From an uncultured Eubacteriales bacterium (GTDB lineage Bacteria > Bacillota > Clostridia > Oscillospirales > QAKW01): DNA of 26,218 nucleotides. The notes under the pieces are model-generated. The model searched no databases. It was not told the DNA's origin and was given only the letters and a program-made list of their open reading frames with translations. Position numbers and translations under genes: made by a program. The DNA is taken from contig CABULU010000025.1 in NCBI GenBank assembly GCA_902492505.1, positions 1-26,218 of the forward strand, given 5' to 3'. Below, piece by piece: positions 7,860 through 14,909 of the stretch; the stretch's first letter is position 1, and each line of letters opens with the position of its first letter.

Positions 7860-8313
7860 TTTTAAATATATCCTTACAAAAAATAAACAGCATCGATACT
7901 ATAAGAGACAAAATAAATAAGCAAAGCTTCAGAAAATCACCGGCAAAATAATCAAAAATCTGTTTAAACACCGCAGGCTGCCAGAAGAGTTCTATTCCGA
8001 CTGTAACAGCAAACAACGCCGTTATTAAAACAGCGCCTGCCGCCGCATCCTTAGCATGTTTTATTTTATCGTTATATTCCTCGGTACAGGCGTTACAAAC
8101 CTGTTCTATCGCGCAGTTGATACCCTCGCACATCAATACCGATGCAATCACTGTCAGAATGACAGCCTCTGATGCTCTGTCAAAATTATAAAAGCCTTTA
8201 AAATATAAAATATAGGCTGCAGCTACTAAATGAATACGAAAATTACGGCAAGTATTAATGCAATACCACACGCCGCGCACAGCGTACTTAAAGCTTAACA
8301 AAAAAGATTTCAT
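7843..8313 (-). CDS. dgkA: Diacylglycerol/undecaprenol kinase (DgkA family)
   Basis: 156 residues, membrane protein. In Gram-positives this family phosphorylates undecaprenol to recycle the lipid carrier for cell-wall synthesis. The family pattern is clear: FKYAVRG (8-14), NFRIH (24-28), the active-site helix EGINCAIE (E63, N66, E70) and KDAAAGAVL (88-96). The common T and D in this motif (ELINTAIE..VD) are replaced by C and N, while the catalytic Glu is kept. Hydrophobic segments lie near 29-41, 50-62, 91-108 and an additional one at about 128-147, making the protein longer than the usual 110-125 residues. It overlaps ybeY by 4 bp (ATGA) and era by 17 bp. Confidence 0.88.
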   Translation of the reverse strand: MKSFLLSFKYAVRGVWYCINTCRNFRIHLVAAAYILYFKGFYNFDRASEAVILTVIASVLMCEGINCAIEQVCNACTEEYNDKIKHAKDAAAGAVLITALFAVTVGIELFWQPAVFKQIFDYFAGDFLKLCLFILSLIVSMLFIFCKDIFKNEKGK

Positions 8314-8762
8314 CTTGTAAGTCCCATTTTCTCCAAAACAGCCTCTTGCTTGGAAAACATTTCCTGCTCGTCCTCCTTACCTGTTTCGTGGTCATACCCT
8401 AACAGATGAAGCGTACTGTGAACAGCAAGAAACGCCGCTTCACGCTCAACAGAATGACCATATTCCGCAGCCTGTTCCTGCGCGCGTTCTCGGCAAATCA
8501 CCATGCTGCCTAAAAAGGCGCTGCCGCTTTCGTCGGCGCAGATTTCATTTCGGCTTGCAAACATCGGAAATGAAAGTACGTCAGTCACACTGTCTATTCC
8601 GCGGTTTTCATTGTTGATGCGGCGAATTTCCTCCTTATCGGAAATAACCACCTCCACAGCGCAGTCACAGTCAACCATTTCGCTCTCAAGAGCAGCGTAA
8701 ACGGCACTTTTTATTGTTTTCGACTGCCAATCACTGCCATATATATCTATCTGTACTTTCAT
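8310..8762 (-). CDS. ybeY: Endoribonuclease YbeY
   Basis: 150 residues. A metal-dependent RNase needed for maturation of the 16S rRNA 3' end and for ribosome quality control. The zinc-binding H-x3-H-x5-H motif is HSTLHLLGYDH (H115, H119, H125), and the SVTDVLSFP motif (58-66) is present. The usual HGxLH glycine is a serine here. It overlaps phoH by 4 bp (ATGA) upstream and dgkA by 4 bp downstream, so translational coupling is likely. Confidence 0.96.
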   Translation of the reverse strand: MKVQIDIYGSDWQSKTIKSAVYAALESEMVDCDCAVEVVISDKEEIRRINNENRGIDSVTDVLSFPMFASRNEICADESGSAFLGSMVICRERAQEQAAEYGHSVEREAAFLAVHSTLHLLGYDHETGKEDEQEMFSKQEAVLEKMGLTR

Positions 8763-9721
8763 GAAAAAGTCCTGCCTTTGGATGAGTTTTCATATGCGTC
8801 AACAATTTTTTGAACCAACGCGTGACGGACAATATCTTTTTTATCAAATTTATGGATACCTATTAAATCAATATTACCGAGTATTTTCAAGGCATGGACA
8901 AGTCCCGAAGTCTTTCCACGCGGCAAATCGACTTGAGTTACATCACCGGTAACCACAATTTTTGAATTGAAACCGAAACGGGTAAGAAACATCTTCATCT
9001 GCTCAATAGTGGTATTTTGCGCCTCATCAAGTATTATAAAGCTGTTTTCAAGTGTCCTTCCGCGCATATAAGCAAGCGGAGCTATTTCAATTATTCCCTT
9101 TTCCATATAACGCAGATAAGTATCTGCGCCCAGCATGTCAAACAGCGCGTCATACAACGGACGAAGATAAGGATCGACCTTATTTTGCAGGTCACCCGGC
9201 AAAAAGCCCAAACTCTCCCCCGCCTCAACAGCAGGACGCGTAAGTATTATTTTTGACAGCTGTTTATTTTTCAGCGCCGTAACGGCAAGAGCCACAGCAA
9301 GATATGTCTTTCCGGTGCCTGCGGGACCTACTCCGAAAGTCACGACATTTTTATTTATACTGTCAACGTACTTTTTTTGAGAAATAGTTTTAGGCTTAAT
9401 CGGCTTACCCGAACAAGCAATACAAATACATTCATCCAATGCTTTCGCTACATCTTCATTTCCCTTATCCGAAGAAAGACTTATTATATATTTTACAGTC
9501 TGAGTATCAATGACATCACGCGTTTTTGCTATATCAAAAAGATTCTTCAGCGTCTTTTCAGCATGCTCAACATTCTCCCGCTCGCCAGTCACGGAGACCA
9601 TATCGCCGCGGCTTATTATCTTCACATCACATTCATTCTCAATTATCTCAATATTCTCATCAAACGCACCAAACACCGCAGAAATGTACTCGGTATCCAG
9701 ACCATTTAAAGTTTTTTCCAT
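8759..9721 (-). CDS. phoH: PhoH-family ATPase
   Basis: 320 residues, cytosolic. PhoH-like proteins are P-loop ATPases related to the RNA helicase/RecD fold; the physiological role is uncertain, though linkage to ybeY points to RNA metabolism. Residues about 25-60 form a small KH-like domain. Walker A is GPAGTGKT (132-139), TRPAVEAGESLGFLPGD follows (161-177), and Walker B is LDEAQN (231-236), with TGDVTQVDLP after it (258-267). The ATG has only a weak upstream GGAAC. It lies 15 bp after yqfD. The pgpH (yqfF) gene that often lies between phoH and ybeY is absent. Confidence 0.95.
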   Translation of the reverse strand: MEKTLNGLDTEYISAVFGAFDENIEIIENECDVKIISRGDMVSVTGERENVEHAEKTLKNLFDIAKTRDVIDTQTVKYIISLSSDKGNEDVAKALDECICIACSGKPIKPKTISQKKYVDSINKNVVTFGVGPAGTGKTYLAVALAVTALKNKQLSKIILTRPAVEAGESLGFLPGDLQNKVDPYLRPLYDALFDMLGADTYLRYMEKGIIEIAPLAYMRGRTLENSFIILDEAQNTTIEQMKMFLTRFGFNSKIVVTGDVTQVDLPRGKTSGLVHALKILGNIDLIGIHKFDKKDIVRHALVQKIVDAYENSSKGRTFS

Positions 9722-9736
9722 CCGTTGTTCCAGCTT

Positions 9737-10912
9737 TCAGTTAATTTTTCTTGATATTCCTATATCCTCATAGCAGTTTAGCATCACCTTTACGGTAACA
9801 CTGTCTTCATTAATCTGTTCCTCATACTCACGGTCAAGCACCCTTATGCCAACAAGATTATACTCAAAATCGCGAAGCTGCTCATATGCGTCGTAAAGCG
9901 CAGTTTCCTTTGATTTTGTATATTCAAAATTTTCAACCTCGGTATAAGTAGTTTTACAAATACTTATAGGTAAAACAAAGTTATCTGTCAGTCTCAAAAA
10001 CTTCTCCGATTTTGTAACATCATAATTATTATATAATATTTTTTCATTAAAATAAAGAGGAACAGAAAATCTTATGAATTTTAACGAATATTTATTTTTG
10101 AAATTTCCTGTCCTGACATGCTCCGACGCTTTTAGCGGCACGGTAACTGTCTTTGTATGCGTTGTATACGCCATGACTTTAGCATATGAATGAAGTTTAT
10201 ATTGAGTGCCGTATTTATCGGTATAATCACCTGTAACAATAAGGTCACCCGCTGTCACTGTATCTCCCGGTTTTACAAGACTGTAACCCATATAATCAGA
10301 AACCGAAGCAATTACCCCGTCCCTTGCAGCATATATACTGCAAGGCTCGCTTGCGTCTATAAGTTCGGGCTTTTCGCTTTTCTCCCGTACCTCTACAAAT
10401 GCCGTTGTTCCTTTTATATTTATGGAAATCCAAGAAATTTTGTCGTTATGCTTTAAAAAATTATTTTCTATCTCGCGTATATTATATTTACTTTTAAGTC
10501 CTCCGGCAGTAAATCCGTTTTCGGACAATACAGTTAAAACTTCCTGTTCGGATATACTCTCACAGCCGCTTACCTGAACATCCCATATAAAAAGTGATGA
10601 AATATACAGACTCACCACAATTATAATTACGCCCAGTATAAGACCGAAACGATGACGGTAATTGCGCGTTCGCTGCGGAAGTCCGAGCTTTTTTTGAATA
10701 TGTATTTTAACATGCGATTTTCTGACAAGCGGGCGCAGGCGTCTGAAATTTTTTCTGTCAATACCGAACGTAACGCAACCGCCATCATCTCGACACACGT
10801 CAAATATCTTAAATTTTTCACCGTGAACTAAATTCAAAAAGCGCTCGCAGCCGCTTCCTCGAATACTAACACGCAATGTTCCAAGCAAGTATCTTTGCAA
10901 TGATTTTAACAT
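9737..10912 (-). CDS. yqfD: Sporulation protein YqfD
   Basis: 391 residues, matching the SpoIV-type YqfD family, which is made in the mother cell during sporulation. The N-terminal basic cytosolic part (1-88) contains the typical GxxxERFLNLV pattern. A single transmembrane helix (about 89-112) follows, then a large extracytoplasmic part with the POTRA-like stretch around VSGCESISEQEVLTVL and later VKPGDTVTAGDLIVTG. The ATG has AAAGGGG upstream. yqfC ends 11 bp earlier; yqfC-yqfD is a constant pair in endospore formers. The precise molecular role is unknown. Confidence 0.93.
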   Translation of the reverse strand: MLKSLQRYLLGTLRVSIRGSGCERFLNLVHGEKFKIFDVCRDDGGCVTFGIDRKNFRRLRPLVRKSHVKIHIQKKLGLPQRTRNYRHRFGLILGVIIIVVSLYISSLFIWDVQVSGCESISEQEVLTVLSENGFTAGGLKSKYNIREIENNFLKHNDKISWISINIKGTTAFVEVREKSEKPELIDASEPCSIYAARDGVIASVSDYMGYSLVKPGDTVTAGDLIVTGDYTDKYGTQYKLHSYAKVMAYTTHTKTVTVPLKASEHVRTGNFKNKYSLKFIRFSVPLYFNEKILYNNYDVTKSEKFLRLTDNFVLPISICKTTYTEVENFEYTKSKETALYDAYEQLRDFEYNLVGIRVLDREYEEQINEDSVTVKVMLNCYEDIGISRKIN

Positions 10913-10923
10913 ATTAAACCCCT

Positions 10924-11217
10924 TTATTCAAGACAAACGCCCCTGATTTTTCCGTCAATTACAATAATACCTCCGGAATAACTTTCCAAAGTCAAACCGG
11001 CGCCGTCTATTACAACAGTATGTGCTTTAGTATTAATGCGCACCCGCTCTGCTTCATATTCAAGAATTCCGGTTGCTTCTTCAACTATGACCCGCTTATT
11101 GCCTACAAGCTCAACGGATGAACATCCGTTAACCGATGGATTTACCGCTTCTATGCCTTTTATGAAAGCGCCAACGGGCGATTGCTTTTTTTCTTTATTC
11201 TTCATCTTATATCTCAC
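10924..11217 (-). CDS. yqfC: Sporulation protein YqfC (YabP family)
   Basis: 97 residues of the YabP/YqfC family. The family core is visible as a beta-rich domain: VELVGNKRVIVEEATGILEYEAERVRI..., then GAGLTLESYSGGIIVIDGKIRGV. It starts at GTG (complement of 11215-11217), chosen because AAGGAG lies 8 bases upstream; the next ATG, four codons in, would be too far from it. It is the first gene of the leftward block and faces a divergent ylbJ-type gene across 60 bp containing a palindrome. In Bacillus this pair is under sigma-E. Confidence 0.9.
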   Translation of the reverse strand: MRYKMKNKEKKQSPVGAFIKGIEAVNPSVNGCSSVELVGNKRVIVEEATGILEYEAERVRINTKAHTVVIDGAGLTLESYSGGIIVIDGKIRGVCLE

Positions 11218-11240
11218 ATAAATCGCTCCTTACTCAAATT

Positions 11241-11268
11241 TATGCAATAAAAACAATATTATTGCATA
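11241..11268. promoter_or_regulatory. Palindrome in the divergent yqfC / ylbJ promoter region
   Basis: Nine-base perfect inverted repeat, TATGCAATA (11241-11249) and TATTGCATA (11260-11268), with a ten-base spacer, in the 60-bp gap between two divergent sporulation genes. Each arm contributes a CATA that could start a sigma-E-like -10 on its strand (CATAAATT leftwards at 11237-11244, CATATAAC rightwards at 11265-11272). The -35 matches are weak, so this may instead be an operator. Confidence 0.45.
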
Positions 11269-11277
11269 TAACTTACC

Positions 11278-12315
11278 ATGAGAAAGATTAAACCGATAAT
11301 TACAATTTCATCCGCAGTTATTCTTATCGCAGTGTTCTCCCTGCGTTCAGATATCGTTATTGAATCGGTAATGTACAGTCTGAGGCTATGTTACGGATCA
11401 GTCATACCATCATTGTTTCCGTTCTTTATACTTTGCGAATTTCTGATGTCTGCAACAGCCGGAGCCGGCAGCAGTCACTGCACCGCAGCATTTGCTACCG
11501 GACTTATCACAGGATTTCCCACAGGCGTCAGAAACGTCTGCAAACTTTACAGTGACGGAAATATCGATAAAAAGAGCGCGTGCGCATTGCTGCACTGTAC
11601 GGCAAATGCATCGCCGGCATACATTGTAGCATTTATAGGCGTGTGCATAATCGGCAGCAAGACGGCTGGAATTATACTTCTCATATCTCAAGTTTTATGT
11701 GCTTTTGCCTGCGCAGTTTTTTTCGGATGCTTTAAGAGAAGAAGAGAAGGCAAATCAAAAATAGGTGTAATCAATATTACCGAAATTGCCTGTCAAAGTA
11801 TTTCCAACTCAGTAATAAGCTGTTTATACGTATGCGGATATATCATTTTTTTCGGTATTATAGCAGACATTGCCATTAAAGCCGGCCTTCCGTCGCTTGC
11901 AGCCCGAATAATGTTCTTTTTGCCGGAAAACCAAGCCGGAGCACTAAGCGTCGGTTTTATCGAAATAACACGAGGTATATATATGCTTGACTTTTCGGAC
12001 AACAGCGCAATTATCATTGCGGCCGTAATAGTAGCTTTTTCGGGGATTTCGGTAATTATGCAGTGCATTGCCTGTGTAATAAAGGCAGGACTTCCGAAAC
12101 GCCCTCTGATAACAGGCAAAATAATATATACGGTTATGATGCCTATAATTGCAACATGTCTGTCTGAAATAATCTCAGTTGAGGTTGGTTCTCCCAAATC
12201 ACAAATGCCCGTAATATCCTTTATTCTCTTTATTATCTTCTTAATAACATGCATTATTTTTATTTATAATATCTTTGACAAATCAAAACGCACGATGTAT
12301 AATAAAATAAAATAA
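11278..12315 (+). CDS. ylbJ: YlbJ/SpoVV-type sporulation membrane protein
   Basis: 345 residues with about eight hydrophobic segments (for example 7-22, 36-56, 110-127, 130-150, 182-201, 243-268, 275-297, 312-330). The head of the protein reads GSVIPSLFPFFILCEFL, then FPTG, LYSDGNIDKKSACALLHCTANASPAYI, which fits YlbJ and the related nucleoside-recognition 'Gate' membrane proteins. YlbJ (SpoVV) carries dipicolinic acid from mother cell towards forespore in Bacillus and is a sigma-E gene. The divergent pairing with yqfC supports a sporulation role. The ATG lacks any ribosome binding site: the preceding bases are AT-rich, suggesting a leaderless or weakly translated message. Confidence 0.7.
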   Translation: MRKIKPIITISSAVILIAVFSLRSDIVIESVMYSLRLCYGSVIPSLFPFFILCEFLMSATAGAGSSHCTAAFATGLITGFPTGVRNVCKLYSDGNIDKKSACALLHCTANASPAYIVAFIGVCIIGSKTAGIILLISQVLCAFACAVFFGCFKRRREGKSKIGVINITEIACQSISNSVISCLYVCGYIIFFGIIADIAIKAGLPSLAARIMFFLPENQAGALSVGFIEITRGIYMLDFSDNSAIIIAAVIVAFSGISVIMQCIACVIKAGLPKRPLITGKIIYTVMMPIIATCLSEIISVEVGSPKSQMPVISFILFIIFLITCIIFIYNIFDKSKRTMYNKIK

Positions 12316-12331
12316 TTAATCGGTGGTTAAA

Positions 12332-12541
12332 ATGATTTTTTCAAAGGATATAACGCCTGTTTGCGCATATTGCGAGCACGGCAGGCAGATAATGTCTACT
12401 GACGATGTTATCTGTGAAAAGAAAGGAATTGTAAAGGCAAGCTACGGCTGCCGAAAGTTTCGATACACACCGCTGAAAAGAATTCCGCCAAAAAAGGTCG
12501 CGGTACACAGCGCGTTTACCAAAGAGGATTTTGAATTTTAA
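12332..12541 (+). CDS. Small four-cysteine protein of unknown function
   Basis: 69 residues starting at an ATG with GGTGG six bases upstream; a GTG three codons earlier overlaps that site. Cysteines sit at C11, C14 (CAYC), C28 and C40 (YGCRKFRYTPLKR), a spacing compatible with one structural zinc or iron site. The C-terminus has PPKK followed by a polar tail. I recall similar short proteins in Oscillospirales but no function. It lies 16 bp after the ylbJ-type gene and is closed by a strong terminator, so the two probably share a transcript. Confidence 0.7.
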   Translation: MIFSKDITPVCAYCEHGRQIMSTDDVICEKKGIVKASYGCRKFRYTPLKRIPPKKVAVHSAFTKEDFEF

Positions 12542-12569
12542 TCGGCGAAATTTCTTTCGCCGATTTTTT
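12541..12569 (+). terminator. Rho-independent terminator after ylbJ and the small Cys protein
   Basis: Ten-base perfect stem (ATCGGCGAAA / TTTCGCCGAT), four-base loop TTTC, then a run of six T. The first base is the last base of the stop codon of the small Cys protein. Confidence 0.88.
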
Positions 12570-12614
12570 GTATATTTTCATATTATGCTCTCAAAATAGT
12601 TACGAGGTGATAAT

Positions 12615-13883
12615 ATGGAAGATACAATAAAAAAAGTCTTCGGACGCCAGATTTTTGACAGTCGAGGAACGCCGACTGTTGAAGCGACAATCGTACTTGA
12701 AAGCGGAGTAGCTGCCACTGCGGCCGTTCCGAGCGGAGCGTCAACCGGTCAGTACGAGGCGTGCGAACTGCGTGACGGCGGCGACGATTATATGGGCAAG
12801 GGTGTTCTTCGTGCCGTTGATAATATAAACTCAATTCTGTCAAAAGCACTTGAAAATGAGTCTGTTTTTGATCAAACGGATATCGATGCTATAATGTGCG
12901 ATGCAGACGGCTCGGAAAATAAGTCAAATATCGGAGCGAATGCTATTCTCGCAGTTTCACTTGCGGCTGCGCGTGCCGCATCGTTCTCAGCAGATATCCC
13001 GCTTTATGAATATATAGGCGGTATAAACGGCGGAACGCTGCCCGTACCAATGATGAATATACTCAACGGCGGAGCACACGCCGGAAACAATATAGACATT
13101 CAGGAATTTATGATTGTGCCGACAGGTGCGCAAAGCTTTGAGGACGCCATGCGCATGGGCGTGGAGGTATATCACACTTTAAAAAAAATATTATCTGAAA
13201 AAGGTCACTCAACGGCTGTCGGCGATGAAGGCGGCTTTGCACCCAACCTTGCAAACGACGAACAGGCGCTTGAACTGTTACTGGAAGCAATAGAAAAAAG
13301 CGGATGCAAGCCGGGAAGCGATATAAACATTGCGCTTGACATGGCATCGAGTGAATGGGTAAGCGAAGACGGATATCTGCTTCCAAAGAGAAATATGTAT
13401 TTTACCAGAGCCGAGCTTATCGACTATGTATGTGAGTTAAAAACAAAGTATCCTATAATATCAATAGAAGACCCGCTCGGTGAAAATGATTTTGAAGGTT
13501 ATACAGAGCTTACACCGCGAGCCGGTATTCAGATTGTCGGCGATGATCTTTTTGTAACAAATCCGGCGCGGCTGAAAAAAGGAATTGAAGCAAAAGCTGC
13601 AAACGCCATCCTGATAAAACCAAACCAAATCGGCACTCTAACTGAAACCATGGAGGCAATACGCCTTGCACAGACAAAGGGCTACAAAACAATAATTTCC
13701 CACAGAAGCGGCGAAACAGCAGACTCGTTTATAGCAGATCTTGCAGTTGCGATGAATGCGGGGCAAATAAAAACAGGAGCACCGGCAAGAAGTGAGCGGG
13801 TCGCCAAATACAATCGTCTGTTACAGATAGAAATGGCGCTCGGCGAGCGCGCATGCTATCCGGGAATAGAAATTTTCAAATAA
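12615..13883 (+). CDS. eno: Enolase
   Basis: 422 residues, cytosolic glycolytic enzyme converting 2-phosphoglycerate to phosphoenolpyruvate. Substrate-loop residues GASTG (41-45), E164 in QEFMI, general acid region VGDEGGF with E205, Mg2+ ligands D242, E285 and D310, catalytic K335 in LIKPNQIGTLTET (333-345) and SHRSGET (362-368) are all present. The start has GAGGTGA seven bases upstream. Length is slightly below the usual 425-435. I see no convincing promoter in the 45 bp after the preceding terminator. An MGMT-type gene follows 12 bp after the stop. Confidence 0.98.
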   Translation: MEDTIKKVFGRQIFDSRGTPTVEATIVLESGVAATAAVPSGASTGQYEACELRDGGDDYMGKGVLRAVDNINSILSKALENESVFDQTDIDAIMCDADGSENKSNIGANAILAVSLAAARAASFSADIPLYEYIGGINGGTLPVPMMNILNGGAHAGNNIDIQEFMIVPTGAQSFEDAMRMGVEVYHTLKKILSEKGHSTAVGDEGGFAPNLANDEQALELLLEAIEKSGCKPGSDINIALDMASSEWVSEDGYLLPKRNMYFTRAELIDYVCELKTKYPIISIEDPLGENDFEGYTELTPRAGIQIVGDDLFVTNPARLKKGIEAKAANAILIKPNQIGTLTETMEAIRLAQTKGYKTIISHRSGETADSFIADLAVAMNAGQIKTGAPARSERVAKYNRLLQIEMALGERACYPGIEIFK

Positions 13884-13895
13884 TACGGTGATATT

Positions 13896-14201
13896 ATGAG
13901 CTTTTACGACACAGTTTACGAAAATGTAAAAAAAATACCCAAAGGAAAGGTTGCAACCTACGGTCAGATTGCAGCACTCTGCGGTTCACCTATGGCGGCA
14001 AGAGCGGTCGGATATGCACTTCACGCCCATCCCGACCCTTCAGATATTCCGTGTCACAGAGTTGTCAACCGCCACGGCAGACTTGCAGCTGCCTATGTTT
14101 TCGGCGGTCTTGATGAACAGCGTATCCGTCTTGAAAAAGAAGGTGTGGAGGTTAACGAGGAAAACATGGTTGATCTCCAAAAGTTTCTTTGGCAGCCGTA
14201 A
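13896..14201 (+). CDS. MGMT-type DNA alkyltransferase domain protein
   Basis: 101 residues made only of the DNA-binding/active-site domain of O6-alkylguanine-DNA methyltransferases. Key parts: TYGQIA (21-26), the arginine-finger helix AARAVGYAL (34-42), and the active-site motif PCHRVVN with C53. Alkyltransferase-like (ATL) proteins of the same size carry Trp in place of this Cys, so the retained Cys allows true methyl transfer. The N-terminal ribonuclease-H-like half of full-length Ogt/Ada is missing. It lies 12 bp downstream of enolase with GGTGA as ribosome binding site, so it is likely expressed constitutively with it. The C-terminal NMVDLQKFLW tail is typical of short Firmicute members. 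Confidence 0.85.
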   Translation: MSFYDTVYENVKKIPKGKVATYGQIAALCGSPMAARAVGYALHAHPDPSDIPCHRVVNRHGRLAAAYVFGGLDEQRIRLEKEGVEVNEENMVDLQKFLWQP

Positions 14202-14227
14202 ACTTTTATCGATATTATCTAAAAACA

Positions 14228-14257
14228 AAAAGAGATGAGTATCTGCTCATCTCTTTT
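14228..14257. terminator. Bidirectional terminator between the MGMT-type gene and mecA
   Basis: Twelve-base perfect stem (AAAAGAGATGAG / CTCATCTCTTTT) with six-base loop TATCTG, in the gap between convergent genes. The A- and T-rich stem base supplies a U-tract on each strand. Confidence 0.85.
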
Positions 14258-14261
14258 ATTG

Positions 14262-14852
14262 TTAAAGCGCCGTAATATTTTGAATCGGGTTTTGTGCGAT
14301 CAGCTCTCCCCATTCCTCTAAAAGCGCTTCATTTACAATACTCCATTTACATTTTACACAAAACTCGGTCAGTTTTTTTATCAAAAGATAAAAATTCTCT
14401 CCCGAGACAGTTTCGGGCGGAAAGTCTACCGTAAAGTAATACTTATTTCGATATTTATACATCCGGGTTGCACTGAATTTAGCATCCTTGTTTTTTTCAA
14501 AAACGCCGGCGATATCAAAGATATTTTCCGGACAGTACAGCTCAAACAAATACATATCCTCGTCAGCCTTTACCGTTTTATCTATGTTGACAGCTTTGTC
14601 GGATGACGGTAAAAGACGCGTAATGATAATATAGTATGAGTTTGATATACCAGGAATAACCTCTACGAGCACTTTGCTGTCAAGGAAATTAACTCCTGTA
14701 CTGCTGTAAATTTCATTCAGCAGCATAAGCAAAAACTCGCGTGATGAAGCGTCGTCGCTGTCGATACTCTCAAACGTAACTCTGTATTCTTCCAGATCCT
14801 TGTCTTCAATCAGTACCTTTACTTTATCCTTGTCGATTACCTTTAACAGCAT
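14262..14852 (-). CDS. mecA: MecA-type adaptor protein for ClpC
   Basis: 196 residues. MecA proteins deliver substrates such as ComK to the ClpC-ClpP protease. The N-terminal domain matches the family (MLLKVIDKDKVKVLIEDKDL, then REFLLMLLNEIY) and the C-terminal half has the family pattern of beta strands around DMYLFELYCPENI and YKYRNKYYFTVDFPP. The charged, poorly conserved linker sits near residues 85-100. The start is the ATG at 14850-14852 with GAGTGG upstream; an earlier TTG frame extension is not credible. It follows sigG by 57 bp in the same direction and may share its transcript. Confidence 0.8.
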   Translation of the reverse strand: MLLKVIDKDKVKVLIEDKDLEEYRVTFESIDSDDASSREFLLMLLNEIYSSTGVNFLDSKVLVEVIPGISNSYYIIITRLLPSSDKAVNIDKTVKADEDMYLFELYCPENIFDIAGVFEKNKDAKFSATRMYKYRNKYYFTVDFPPETVSGENFYLLIKKLTEFCVKCKWSIVNEALLEEWGELIAQNPIQNITAL

Positions 14853-14909
14853 AAACCACTCACCCAAATCTGTCTTACAATATCCTATTCGGGTCAATGG
14901 ATTTATGTG

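Noticed and set aside
11793..12254. 153-codon frame antisense to the ylbJ-type gene
   Set aside because: Antisense of a membrane protein often stays open; the opposite frame has consistent membrane helices and family motifs.
14853..14897. N-terminal extension of MecA from an upstream TTG
   Set aside because: The 15 extra residues do not fit the family start, and the ATG at 14850-14852 has a usable ribosome binding site.
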